Shown: in pieces, positions 26,514-36,167 of the stretch
Layout: the number at the start of each line of letters is the position of its first letter
Numbering within the stretch: the stretch's first letter is position 1
Source of the DNA: an uncultured Croceitalea sp.
GTDB taxonomy: Bacteria; Bacteroidota; Bacteroidia; Flavobacteriales; Flavobacteriaceae
Reading direction: 5' to 3'
Length of the DNA stretch: 64,000 nt
Assembly (NCBI GenBank): GCA_947495075.1
Contig: CANLXH010000002.1
Span: 248,001 to 312,000 of the forward strand
Notes under the pieces: model-generated
The model's input: only the letters and a program-made list of their open reading frames with translations
What the model was told of the DNA's origin: nothing
Database searches by the model: none
Position numbers and translations under genes: made by a program

Positions 26514-29500
26514 TTTTTCAATATCTTAAACTCTTCTTTAAAATTTCTGCCTGTTACTTTTAAAAAATATATTCCAACAGGGAATGTATCAAAACTCATT
26601 TCTAAGTTTATTCCTTGAACTTCTTCTGATTTCTGATATATTAAACGTCCATTGACGTCAAATAGTTGCATACTTACATCTTCAACCTCTTGATTTAAAA
26701 AAATATTTAGTTTTTCTTGAACCGGATTTGGGTAGATTATAGGCGATGTTGCAACAAACAATGACTCTTCAAAACTACCTTGACAAGGAAGATTTGTAAA
26801 TACTTTAAGTGTATTAGTGCCAGGCTTTAGATTAATAATAACTTCAGAATTTTCTGTTTGTGTAACAACTCCATTTAATTCTACATTATATAAGCTTCCT
26901 CCTTGAAGGTTAACAACAGCCTGTAGCGTATTATCTATGATAGCTGAAGAAACAGCTAAAATTTCTGGTTCACCAACCACAAGATTAAAACAGCGTTCTT
27001 CATATGTAATTCCTACGCTTGTTCCCGTAATACATAGCTGATAATTACCCCCTATCAAATTTTCGAATACAAACAGATCTGTAAAATCTCCATTAAAAGT
27101 TTCACTACCACCGACCAATGTTGCCGAATAGGAAATTGCATCATCTAAAGTTTCAATTTCTATAGAACCATCATTATTACTTCTACAAGATTCACTCTGT
27201 ACTTTAATATTAAAATTATCAGCGGCAAACCTGTAAATTGGACACCCAGTAATATCAACCTCTACACCTTTTGGAGTACCCAAACATAAATCATCCCCAT
27301 CATCAAAAACTCCATCTTCATCATCATCTGGTCTTAAGATTCCTTCTACACAAAGTGCTAGCGAAAATGAATTTAAAAAACCACCATCCCCATTTGCAGT
27401 ATCTTCAATTTGCAAAATCCAATTTCCTAGAGAAGATTCTCCATTAAAAGAGTTTAACGAACCCAAAGGTTTTACAGCTCCGCTTATTGCAGGAGGTATT
27501 GTAGAACAACTAATGGAAACACCATCATCATCAAATACCGAGTTAATATTATTTAGATTCCCACAATTTTTAGACAATAAAGTAACTGTAGTACCAGAAG
27601 GTGACGTAAGTGTAATTATTAAATCTTCTAAATAAGAATGTGAAATATCTAAATTAACATCTAAATCTGCAAGAGGCAAATCTTGTAAAACACTAATTGT
27701 ACTTGTAATTGTAGACGCATTACCCGTCGAGATTTCTATAGGAAAATTTTGACCATCTATATTAGTACAGGTTACAGGTGCTGTTGTAAAGCTAAAAGGT
27801 GTCCCAAAACTCCCCGTTCCACAATTATTTCTTGGTCTTACTCTCCAAAAATAATTAGTCTCTGGTTGTAAGGTAGTTGGTTGATAAAAATTAAAATCAA
27901 CAGTGGTAGCCTCAATAATTGTAGTGAAAGCAATATCTGTTGCAATTTCAATATCATATTGGGTGTCGTTGGGATTAGTTTGCCATTGTAGTTGTGGATT
28001 AACTCTAGTATTTGTCTCTAAATCACTGGGGGAAAGTAATATCACGGCACTAAAGCTTGCATCGTAAACATTAAGGTTAACCGTATTTTCCACTGTAAGG
28101 CCAATAGCTGTACCTCTAATTATTATTGGATAGTTACCAATGGCAACAGCTCCTGTATTGGAAAAAGTGACTGTAGCATTGGTATTGTTAATGCTGGAAC
28201 TAATTGGTGAAAAAGTGGCTGTTAAACCAGCGGGCATATTTATTGCACTAAAAGTTACTTCTTCACTAAAACCAGCATACGTTTCCATAGTAAAAGGAAT
28301 TACTGCATCATCTGGTTTACATGTTTCAAAGTTTAAATCTTGAAAATTTAAAACTAATTGGGATTCTTCTATTGTAAAATTTGAACTATTTATTGCCAAG
28401 AAAATATTATCCACCGCTTTTATCATTATTCTTGCGGAGGTAGAGGCTTCGCCAGGCATTTGGACGATTGCCGTTCCTGTATTAGGAACATCATTAGCAA
28501 TTAAAATTGGAAACGTAACACCACCATCTAGCGATAAGAAAACATCTACTAATGCTGTATTTATAGGAGCTTTATCTGTATTTGCTACATCCCAAGTAAT
28601 TTCCTGTATACTTCCTCCTAGATAAACCTCATTGGAAGACTGTGATGTAATCACAAATGGACCAGCGGCGTTAATTGTATTTACTTTAGATAATGCCGAG
28701 CTTACTTGACCACCGCCTACAGCATTATCTCTAACTGTGAAAGCAAAATTAAATTCACGTTCAATAGTAGAAACAGTTTCCCAAGCCGAGCTTTCAGCTG
28801 GATTGGTTTGCGTTAGGTTTCCTTGAACAATACTAGATAACTTAGGAAAATACCGTTCTGGGGTTGTTGTTGGTTTTTGAGATCTAAAATTTGCTCCACT
28901 AGCATTTTCTGGTCCAAACGTACTGGTTACTACAACTCCATCATCAATCTGCTCCCAAGTATAGGTTAAAACATCACTTACATCTACATCTGTAGCTTCT
29001 CCTGTTAAAACAAATGCTGTGCCTTTTGGTATAGTATAATCTTGTAAAGTGCTAATTACTGGAGGTGAGTTTGTTAGTGAAGTGGTTTGTGCACAAGTAG
29101 TGGTTTGTAAATAATTTGCTATTTGTAGAATACTATTATAATGAAAATAATCGTCTCCGTTTGGCTCAACATTATTGCCTTCAACAATACCTGCATAACC
29201 CATAATAGTTGTACCACTAGCTGGTTCTGCTTGCACTCCGGTATTTTCGGTTTCAAAAGACCATGTATGATTTGCTCCAAACTGATGTCCTAATTCATGA
29301 GCTACAAAATCAATATCAAATAAATCTCCTTGAGGGTCTACTCCAGAAGAAAAAGCACTTCCTTTTCTATTATCAGAACAAACAGCACCAATAAAACCTG
29401 CATTCCCATTATTACTTGCATTCTGAAAAACGTGCCCTACATCATAGTTAGCTTCTCCAATAATAGAGGTTAGTGTACTCTGACCTTGAGCATTTAAATT

Positions 29501-30271
29501 TCCAGTATAGGGATCTGTATTTGGGTCTGTAAAAATTACCAAATCGTTATTGGCTATTAACTGTAACCTTACACTTAAATCTGTCTCAAAGACCTCATTT
29601 ACTCTGGTTAACGTAGCATTTATAGCTGCTAAAGCATCTGCCACTGTTCCACCATGGTATTGCGAATACTCCCCAGTAGCAGAAACAGCTATTCTATAAG
29701 TTCGTAGTGTTTGATCATCAACTATTGCCTTAGAAATAGTAGGGATAGCTTTTTTAAATTCATCGGTCTCACATATAAACCCATCCTTACTTGACGACCT
29801 ACTCCTGCCACTATATGCAACATATTTTTTAGTTTTTTTATCCTTTTCTATAAAAGTGGCTTTAGTTTTTTCATTAACAGCTATAAGCATTCCCTGAATT
29901 CCTTTTGGGGAAGAGCTAAATCTCACCTTATGTTTTTTATCCCTACTCCACCCTGTGTAGGATTTAATGTTAGGATATTTTGCTGCTAATACTGGGTGGA
30001 AAACTGGAGTTTCTTCAACTTCAAAACCTATTAACTTCCCAGATGCTTTAGGAAAGTAGATTAAACTCTGGTCTCCAGATTCTAATTCGATTTTAAGTTT
30101 GTTTTGAAAAACTGTTTCTTCTAAATTAAACTTAGAAGATTCTGCTTCAATAGAATTAATAGCATCATTTGTTTTTTTGGCTATGGGTTTCCAATAATTA
30201 TCTTGCGCCCATCCGCAAAAGGCAACAAAAAATATGGATATTGAAAAAACAAGATGTAATTTAGCTTTCAT
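26510..30271 (-). CDS. Secreted reprolysin-like zinc metalloprotease with T9SS sorting domain
   Basis: 1253 residues. After the signal peptide (about 1-22) comes a propeptide (to about 190), then a metzincin catalytic domain with HELGHQFGANH (His325 onward), which supplies the three zinc ligands and the catalytic Glu. Next are PKD-like and fibronectin III-like segments, a proprotein-convertase P domain (about 845-985, with HSYLEDLIITLTSPSG), an acidic thrombospondin type 3-like stretch (DDDEDGVFDDGDD), and a C-terminal type A T9SS sorting domain (IIYPNPVQEKLNIF...GIYFLKVTG). It is probably exported through the outer membrane and processed there. The target protein is unknown. Confidence 0.92.
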   Translation of the reverse strand: MKAKLHLVFSISIFFVAFCGWAQDNYWKPIAKKTNDAINSIEAESSKFNLEETVFQNKLKIELESGDQSLIYFPKASGKLIGFEVEETPVFHPVLAAKYPNIKSYTGWSRDKKHKVRFSSSPKGIQGMLIAVNEKTKATFIEKDKKTKKYVAYSGRSRSSSKDGFICETDEFKKAIPTISKAIVDDQTLRTYRIAVSATGEYSQYHGGTVADALAAINATLTRVNEVFETDLSVRLQLIANNDLVIFTDPNTDPYTGNLNAQGQSTLTSIIGEANYDVGHVFQNASNNGNAGFIGAVCSDNRKGSAFSSGVDPQGDLFDIDFVAHELGHQFGANHTWSFETENTGVQAEPASGTTIMGYAGIVEGNNVEPNGDDYFHYNSILQIANYLQTTTCAQTTSLTNSPPVISTLQDYTIPKGTAFVLTGEATDVDVSDVLTYTWEQIDDGVVVTSTFGPENASGANFRSQKPTTTPERYFPKLSSIVQGNLTQTNPAESSAWETVSTIEREFNFAFTVRDNAVGGGQVSSALSKVNTINAAGPFVITSQSSNEVYLGGSIQEITWDVANTDKAPINTALVDVFLSLDGGVTFPILIANDVPNTGTAIVQMPGEASTSARIMIKAVDNIFLAINSSNFTIEESQLVLNFQDLNFETCKPDDAVIPFTMETYAGFSEEVTFSAINMPAGLTATFSPISSSINNTNATVTFSNTGAVAIGNYPIIIRGTAIGLTVENTVNLNVYDASFSAVILLSPSDLETNTRVNPQLQWQTNPNDTQYDIEIATDIAFTTIIEATTVDFNFYQPTTLQPETNYFWRVRPRNNCGTGSFGTPFSFTTAPVTCTNIDGQNFPIEISTGNASTITSTISVLQDLPLADLDVNLDISHSYLEDLIITLTSPSGTTVTLLSKNCGNLNNINSVFDDDGVSISCSTIPPAISGAVKPLGSLNSFNGESSLGNWILQIEDTANGDGGFLNSFSLALCVEGILRPDDDEDGVFDDGDDLCLGTPKGVEVDITGCPIYRFAADNFNIKVQSESCRSNNDGSIEIETLDDAISYSATLVGGSETFNGDFTDLFVFENLIGGNYQLCITGTSVGITYEERCFNLVVGEPEILAVSSAIIDNTLQAVVNLQGGSLYNVELNGVVTQTENSEVIINLKPGTNTLKVFTNLPCQGSFEESLFVATSPIIYPNPVQEKLNIFLNQEVEDVSMQLFDVNGRLIYQKSEEVQGINLEMSFDTFPVGIYFLKVTGRNFKEEFKILKK

Positions 30272-30323
30272 TCTAGGGGCGTAACAAATTCATAAATTTA
30301 AGCCTTTTTATTTTTAACATCCA

Positions 30324-31250
30324 GTGGAAACAATCCAAGGAATTTCAAAATTCAAAAGTACACTTCCTTCAGCGATAACTATAGGCACATTCGATGGAGT
30401 GCATATTGGTCACCGCCAAATACTGCTACGCCTCATAAATAATGCCAAACAGGAAAACTTAAATGCTGTCTTGCTTACCTTTTTTCCGCATCCCAGAATG
30501 GTTTTACAAAAAGAAACCAATATTAAATTACTAAACACGCTAGAGGAAAAAATAGAAATCCTTAAAAGTTTGGGCTTAGATTATACTATTGTACATCCAT
30601 TTACCAAAGAATTCTCCAGACTATCTGCTATAGAATTTGTTAGGGACATTCTAGTAAATCAATTAAAAACAAGAAAGATTGTTATTGGCTACGATCATCG
30701 TTTTGGAAGAAATAGAAATGCCAATATTAATGACCTTATCACCTTTGGAAACACCTTAGATTTTGAAGTTGAAGAAATTTCTGCTCAAGAAGTGAATGAA
30801 GTATCTGTAAGTTCTACAAAAATTAGAATAGCTTTAGAGAATGCAGATATCGAAACTGCAAATTCCTATTTAGGGTATGCCTATATGCTTACTGGTGTTG
30901 TAAAAAAAGGTAAAGGGATAGGAAAACAATTAACCTTCCCCACCGCCAATTTACATATAATGGAATCGTATAAACTTATTCCAAAGAATGGAGTTTATGT
31001 GGTACAAAGTAATATTGATGGAAACGTTTATTATGGAATGATGAATATAGGTTTTAACCCAACGGTAAAAGGCAAGAAAAAAAGCATAGAAGTTCATTTT
31101 TTTGATTTTGATCAAGACCTTTATGAAAGAACAATTAAGGTAGAACTATTACATCACATCCGTGATGAACATAAATTTGATTCCGTAGAAGGGCTTAAAG
31201 AGCAGCTTAGCAAAGATAAACAAACTTCACTAGCATTAATTACAAAGTAG
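30324..31250 (+). CDS. ribF: Bifunctional riboflavin kinase/FAD synthetase
   Basis: 308 residues from a GTG start (METIQGISKFKS). It converts riboflavin to FMN and then FAD. The N-terminal nucleotidyltransferase domain shows TIGTFDGVHIGHRQIL and VIGYDHRFGRNRN. The C-terminal kinase domain (from about 180) shows GKGIGKQLTFPTANL and GVYVV. There is no alternative ATG before the conserved motif, so GTG is the best start. It abuts the following membrane-protein gene (TAG directly followed by ATG). Confidence 0.95.
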   Translation: METIQGISKFKSTLPSAITIGTFDGVHIGHRQILLRLINNAKQENLNAVLLTFFPHPRMVLQKETNIKLLNTLEEKIEILKSLGLDYTIVHPFTKEFSRLSAIEFVRDILVNQLKTRKIVIGYDHRFGRNRNANINDLITFGNTLDFEVEEISAQEVNEVSVSSTKIRIALENADIETANSYLGYAYMLTGVVKKGKGIGKQLTFPTANLHIMESYKLIPKNGVYVVQSNIDGNVYYGMMNIGFNPTVKGKKKSIEVHFFDFDQDLYERTIKVELLHHIRDEHKFDSVEGLKEQLSKDKQTSLALITK

Positions 31251-32567
31251 ATGCTCAATCAATTTTTATTTAAACGAATTGATAATGCGCAGCTTATTGT
31301 TTTCAGGATTTTTTATGGCCTATTGGTTTGCGCAGAATGTTTTGGCGCAATACTCACAGGATGGGTAGAAAAAACTTTTATTAATCCAAAATTTACATTT
31401 TCCTTTATTGGTTTTGAATGGTTACAACCATTACCAGGTAATGGGATGTATGTCTATTTCTTTATCATGGGGATTTGCGGTGTGCTCATAACTTTTGGTT
31501 ATAAATACCGCTACAGTGCATTAACCTTCGCAGTGATGTGGGCTGGAGTTTACTTAATGCAAAAAACATCATACAATAATCACTATTATTTGCTAATGCT
31601 TTTAGCTTTTATCATGGCTTTTTTGCCTGCAAATCGTAGTTTCTCCTTAGATGTTAAGCTAAATCCTTCTTTAGAAAAGGATAGTATGTTCAATTACATT
31701 AGATGGTTGATTATTCTACAGCTTTTTATCGTTTACACTTACGCAGCACTTGCCAAATTGTATGGAGATTGGTTAGATTTTAGTATTATCGAAATTTTGA
31801 TGGCCAGTAAAAAAGAATACTTCTTAATCGGTGAAGTTTTACAGCAAAAGTGGACACACCAAATCATAGCTGTTTTTGGTATTCTTTTTGATCTTCTTGT
31901 GATTCCCGCATTGTTATTTAAACCTACTCGTAAAATAGCCTTTGGATTAGCTATCTTTTTTCATCTATTTAATAGTTTCATTTTTAGGATTGGTATTTTT
32001 CCTTATTTATCTATTGCGTTTTGCGTTTTCTTTTTTGATACTAAAACCATCAGAAATTTGTTTTTGACAAGAAAAAATGTAGACATAACCCAACGCAATA
32101 ACCATCCAAAAAAGCACAAATGGATTCTTGGGGTTTTGACTCTCTATTTTGCGGTTCAACTAGTTTTGCCCATACGCCATTACTTTATAAAAGACGATGT
32201 TTTATGGACAGAAGAAGGTCATAGGTTAAGTTGGAGAATGATGCTAAGAAGCAGAGTTGGAAGTATTCGCGTTTTTGTTGAAGATAAAGTCACTGGAAAT
32301 CGGGAACAAATAAAACTAGATGACTATTTAACCAAAAAACAGAAACGCAAAGTTGCTTGTTATCCGGATTTTACATGGCAATTTGCTCAGCACCTTAAAG
32401 AAGAAAGCGCCAAGCAAGGTAAAGATATTGGTGTTTTTGTAATAAATAAAGTAAGAGTCAATAAAAGTAAATATCAAGAATTTATAGACCCCAATGTTGA
32501 TTTGGCCAATGTTCCCTGGAAACATTTTTCCCATAACGAATGGATTTTACCTTCTAAAGAGGAATAA
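31251..32567 (+). CDS. HTTM-domain (vitamin K-dependent carboxylase-like) membrane protein
   Basis: 438 residues. Several membrane helices (about 15-35, 65-85, 90-110, 115-135, 150-175, 205-225, 230-265) form an HTTM region, recognisable from FRIFYGLLVCAECFGAILTGW and the loop MQKTSYNNHYYLLMLLAFIMAFLPANRSFSLD. A soluble C-terminal part (about 300-438) follows. The family is related to vitamin K-dependent gamma-carboxylases, but bacterial activity is not established. It starts immediately after the ribF stop codon, implying tight co-expression. Why it is linked to flavin synthesis is unknown. Confidence 0.85.
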   Translation: MLNQFLFKRIDNAQLIVFRIFYGLLVCAECFGAILTGWVEKTFINPKFTFSFIGFEWLQPLPGNGMYVYFFIMGICGVLITFGYKYRYSALTFAVMWAGVYLMQKTSYNNHYYLLMLLAFIMAFLPANRSFSLDVKLNPSLEKDSMFNYIRWLIILQLFIVYTYAALAKLYGDWLDFSIIEILMASKKEYFLIGEVLQQKWTHQIIAVFGILFDLLVIPALLFKPTRKIAFGLAIFFHLFNSFIFRIGIFPYLSIAFCVFFFDTKTIRNLFLTRKNVDITQRNNHPKKHKWILGVLTLYFAVQLVLPIRHYFIKDDVLWTEEGHRLSWRMMLRSRVGSIRVFVEDKVTGNREQIKLDDYLTKKQKRKVACYPDFTWQFAQHLKEESAKQGKDIGVFVINKVRVNKSKYQEFIDPNVDLANVPWKHFSHNEWILPSKEE

Positions 32568-32600
32568 TTTTCCTTATAATCTTTGGAAGCTTTTTTTAAA

Positions 32601-32644
32601 CTGTCAGTTCGAGTTTTTTCTTTAGAAAAAGTATCGAGAACTAG
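32601..32644. repeat. REP-like imperfect inverted repeat
   Basis: AGTTCGAGTTTTTTC pairs imperfectly with GAAAAAGTATCGAGAACT around a TTTA loop. The GTTCGAG/CGAGAAC pattern resembles dispersed intergenic repeats familiar from flavobacterial genomes. It lies between the HTTM gene and serS and could also act as a terminator or mRNA 3' stabiliser. Confidence 0.5.
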
Positions 32645-32686
32645 GATTTATATTATAGAATCTAGGTCTAATCTTGGGTATTACTT

Positions 32687-32694
32687 TAAATTTG
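32687..32694 (+). promoter_or_regulatory. Bacteroidota-type -7 box (TAAATTTG) upstream of serS
   Basis: TAAATTTG matches TAnnTTTG and lies 19 bp before the serS ATG. A TTG at 32673 is too close to be a proper -33 element, so only the -7 part is convincing. Confidence 0.4.
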
Positions 32695-32713
32695 CTCTTT
32701 TAAAACAGAATTC

Positions 32714-33982
32714 ATGCTTCAGCTGCAAAAAATAAGGGAGAACAAAGATGCTATTATTGACGCTTTAAAAAAGCGAAATATAGATGCAGATGTTATGCTA
32801 AACGGTGTATTACATCTAGATGAAAAAAGACGTTCATTACAAACAGAATTAGATAGTACGTTAGCTGAATCTAATAGTATTTCTAAGGAAATAGGAATAT
32901 TTTTTAAAAACGGAAAAGCAGCCGAAGCAAATGAACTAAAAGCAAAGACTACCGCTTTAAAAGAAGCTTCCAAAAAATTGGGGGACGACTTAAATACTAC
33001 TACAGAAGAGTTACAAAATTTACTATACCAAATTCCTAATATTCCACACGAATCTGTTCCTGGAGGTTCTACTGATGAAGATAACGAAGAGGTTTTTAGA
33101 GAAGGTACTATTCCAAAATTAATAGAAGGTGCATTACCACATTGGGAGCTCGCTAAAAAGCATGATATTATAGATTTTGAGCTAGGTGTAAAAATTACTG
33201 GGGCTGGATTTCCTGTTTATAAGGGAAAAGGGGCAAGATTACAACGTGCTCTAATTTCTTATTTTTTAGATAAGAACACAGAAGCAGGCTATACAGAAAT
33301 TCAAGTACCGCATTTGGTCAATGAAGCTTCTGGGTATGGAACAGGACAGCTACCGGATAAAGAAGGGCAAATGTATCACATACAAGCAGATGATTTGTAC
33401 TTAATCCCAACTGCCGAAGTGCCCGTAACTAATTTATTTAGGGATGAAATTGTTAAAGCAGACGATTTCCCTATTAAATATACAGGCTATACACCATGCT
33501 TTAGAAGAGAAGCTGGTAGTTATGGCGCACATGTTCGTGGACTAAATAGACTACACCAATTTGATAAAGTAGAGCTAGTTCGAGTAGAGCATCCTAATAA
33601 CTCTTATGCCGCTTTGGATGGCATGGTAGAGCATCTGAAAAACATCCTTAGGGAATTAAAACTACCTTTTCGTATACTCAGATTATGTGGTGGCGATTTG
33701 GGTTTTACCGCTGCTCTAACCTATGATTTTGAAGTATTCTCAACAGCTCAAGACCGATGGTTAGAAATTAGCTCCGTTTCTAATTTTGAAACCTACCAAG
33801 CTAACCGTTTAAAACTTCGTTTTAAAGACGAAAATGGTAAAACCCAATTGGCACATACCCTAAACGGAAGCTCACTGGCACTACCACGTGTTCTTGCAGG
33901 TATTTTAGAAAACTACCAAACTGTAGATGGCATTAAAATTCCTGAGGTTCTAGTGTCTTATTGTGGGTTTGATAGTATTTAG
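32714..33982 (+). CDS. serS: Seryl-tRNA synthetase
   Basis: 422 residues. It charges tRNA-Ser (and tRNA-Sec where present). The N-terminal coiled-coil arm (about 1-110) binds the tRNA long arm. The class II catalytic core follows with motif 2 (TPCFRREAGSYGAHVRGLNRLHQFDKVE) and motif 3 (LNGSSLALPRVLAGILENYQ). Length is normal. It is the last core gene before the cassette-like island. Confidence 0.97.
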   Translation: MLQLQKIRENKDAIIDALKKRNIDADVMLNGVLHLDEKRRSLQTELDSTLAESNSISKEIGIFFKNGKAAEANELKAKTTALKEASKKLGDDLNTTTEELQNLLYQIPNIPHESVPGGSTDEDNEEVFREGTIPKLIEGALPHWELAKKHDIIDFELGVKITGAGFPVYKGKGARLQRALISYFLDKNTEAGYTEIQVPHLVNEASGYGTGQLPDKEGQMYHIQADDLYLIPTAEVPVTNLFRDEIVKADDFPIKYTGYTPCFRREAGSYGAHVRGLNRLHQFDKVELVRVEHPNNSYAALDGMVEHLKNILRELKLPFRILRLCGGDLGFTAALTYDFEVFSTAQDRWLEISSVSNFETYQANRLKLRFKDENGKTQLAHTLNGSSLALPRVLAGILENYQTVDGIKIPEVLVSYCGFDSI

Positions 33983-33984
33983 CT

Positions 33985-34006
33985 GTATGCGTTTGTAAAC
34001 GCATAC
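33985..34006 (+). terminator. Stem-loop downstream of serS
   Basis: GTATGCGTTT and AAACGCATAC pair perfectly around two bases, starting 3 nt after the serS stop codon. There is no strong T tract, so it may be a weak terminator or an mRNA 3' end stabiliser. Confidence 0.5.
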
Positions 34007-34082
34007 TATTCGAATACTATACTGTTAATGTACAGTAACTTATTCTATGTGAGGTGATTTTACTAAATTCAGCTTATAAAAG

Positions 34083-34122
34083 GTATATAGTTACTAGTAA
34101 CTATATACAATTGTTGTATGCA
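34083..34122. other. Left boundary of the cassette-like array, with a 26-bp perfect palindrome
   Basis: Positions 34083-34108 form a perfect palindrome (arms GTATATAGTTACT and AGTAACTATATAC). It is followed by AATTG|TTGTATGCA. TTGTTGTATGCA (34111-34122) is the exact reverse complement of TGCATACAACAA at 36167-36178, the start of the first separator. The GTATATA/TATATAC arms resemble the outer arms of the later separators. It may be the fixed attachment site of the array; that is inference. Confidence 0.5.
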
Positions 34123-34143
34123 ATTTATACCTACTCACAAATA

Positions 34144-34940
34144 ATGAAAAATGTAATGAAAGTACTAAAAGCATATCCTACTAAAACATTAAAAGATATC
34201 TTTAAGTCTTATCGTTTTTGCTCAATTAAACTACAAAAAAATACAGGTTTAGTTATTGAAGACGGTTTATTCGAATTTTCTTTTGTTAAAGAAAAAGACA
34301 TACTCATTAAGCACAATAGTACAGAAATAGAATTACCACAGGCTTTTGGATTTGGTAAGCTGCCGAAACCCTATAAGTTAATAATACCATCAACGTTGAC
34401 GTATTTTACGATTAAGCTTCAACCTTGGGTATCTTCATTTTTTTTCCTAAAGGCATTGCGTCAATAACTGATTTATCAGCAACACTTTATTCAGATGTTT
34501 CTAGTCTTCATTATAAAATCTTTAACTCAAATAGCTTTACTGAACAAGTTGAACACGTAGAACTTTTTTTCAGTAAGAAAATATTGCCAGATGTAACTAA
34601 CACCAAAATTAGCAGGGATATTTGTAATCATATCTATCAAAACAATGGCAATATTATCATTAAAGATATGCTTTCTAAATTTTCTCATTCTAGACAAAAA
34701 ATAAATCAGTTGTTTCTTGATCATACTAACAATTCAATTAAAGAGTTTGCATTGTATACAAGATTACGGGCCATTATGAAGTATCGTGCAAATAATCCTC
34801 AAGAATCTTTAACCGATATAACTTACAAATTCGGATATTTTGATCAATCTCATTTTATAAAGGATATGAAAAAAATCACTGGAGTTACGCCATCAAAATT
34901 TTCCAAAAGTAAAAATTTCTTTTATGAGCAATTAAAATAA
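34144..34940 (+). pseudogene. AraC-family regulator, frameshifted
   Basis: Two overlapping frames together make one AraC-type regulator. The first (from ATG 34144) gives the N-terminal ligand-domain part up to IKLQPWVSSFFF. The second continues with PKGIASITDLSA and holds the C-terminal double HTH, ending with GYFDQSHFIKDMKKITGVTPSKF. The switch falls in an eight-T run at about 34436-34443; one extra T would join them as SSFFFPKGIA. This could be a real lesion, homopolymer phase variation or a sequencing error. It lies in the first cassette-like unit, before the serine hydrolase gene. Confidence 0.75.
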
Positions 34941-35068
34941 GCATGTAACATTTTTTACAATTTTATGATGATTTAACTATTTATTTTTGAATTGCGGATT
35001 TATGTCAGTTGTAAACACTTCACAACCGTGTTTTTAATAAAATCCACTAATATCAAAAACTATAAATT

Positions 35069-36154
35069 TTGAATATATCTACAATTACCAAACAAGCTTA
35101 TTTCCTTCTAATATTTGCATGTTGTCAAACTTCCTTTTCACAAAACATAAATATTCTTACCGACAGTATTGCCAAAGTACATTTTCAAGACAGTACAAAT
35201 GTAGGATTGAGTATTGGAATTATAAAAAACGATTCTATTCAGAAATATTATTATGGTGGAAAGTATGTATCTACGTTAAAAGATATTGATAGTACTACGC
35301 TCTTCGAAATTGGTTCTGTAACTAAACTTTACACATCCTTCATTTTGGCTTCACTTGAAACCGAAAATAAAATCAGTCGTTTTGACCTTTTGTCCAAATA
35401 CTTACCAAAAGAAGTTACTGATGGTAAAATATGGAGTTCTAAAGTCCGATTAGTTGATTTGGCTACTCACACATCCGGATTTCCACAATTTGAAAGTACA
35501 AAAAGTTTAATTAGTCTTGAAGGATTTGATGAAAATGACCCTTATGGATTGTTCACAGAAGATTTTATGTTGAATATTTTGAAAAAAACAGATACGTTAA
35601 GCAACTATGGGAAAATAAGATATTCGAACTTTGGAATTGGGCTTTTAGGTTACGCAATGGCAAAATCTCAAAATACAAGCTTTTCTGATTTATTTATGAA
35701 ATATATCGTCAAAGGCCTAGGTCTCAAATCTACTTATTTAAGTGTACCAGAGAAGTATTTAACTAATATTGCTATTCCACATAGAAAATTAGATAAAATG
35801 CCATTAATTCACTTAGCAGGGATGAGTCCATCTGGCAGTATTAAAACTTCTATGCCAGACTTATTACGTTTTCTAGATATGCATTTAAAAAAGCCTAAAG
35901 CCATAAAAAATGCTGTAGAACTTGTTCTTGAAAATCAATTAGAAAATAATGAACAAGCAGTAGGTTTAGGTTGGGGTATCCATACAATCAAAAACGTAAC
36001 TATTTATTTTCACAATGGGGGAACGTATGGTAGTTCAAGTATTGTTGTTATTGTTCCTTCAAAAATGGTTGGTGTTGCCATTTTATCTAACAATAGTTCT
36101 GAAGGTCAATTAACATCAGTTGTTTTAAATCTCATCAATAAATTAATTGATTAA
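35069..36154 (+). CDS. Serine hydrolase, class C beta-lactamase/penicillin-binding family
   Basis: 361 residues from a TTG start, with a signal peptide (about 1-25, ending TSFSQ). All three active-site motifs are visible: SxxK as SVTK (in FEIGSVTKLYTSF), YxN as YSN (in KIRYSNFGIG), and HxG as HNG (in YFHNGGTYGSSS). The family includes class C beta-lactamases, DD-peptidases and esterases; sequence alone does not decide which. The gene ends 13 bp before the first separator, filling its cassette-like unit together with the broken AraC gene. Confidence 0.85.
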   Translation: MNISTITKQAYFLLIFACCQTSFSQNINILTDSIAKVHFQDSTNVGLSIGIIKNDSIQKYYYGGKYVSTLKDIDSTTLFEIGSVTKLYTSFILASLETENKISRFDLLSKYLPKEVTDGKIWSSKVRLVDLATHTSGFPQFESTKSLISLEGFDENDPYGLFTEDFMLNILKKTDTLSNYGKIRYSNFGIGLLGYAMAKSQNTSFSDLFMKYIVKGLGLKSTYLSVPEKYLTNIAIPHRKLDKMPLIHLAGMSPSGSIKTSMPDLLRFLDMHLKKPKAIKNAVELVLENQLENNEQAVGLGWGIHTIKNVTIYFHNGGTYGSSSIVVIVPSKMVGVAILSNNSSEGQLTSVVLNLINKLID

Positions 36155-36167
36155 ACCTTGAAAAACT

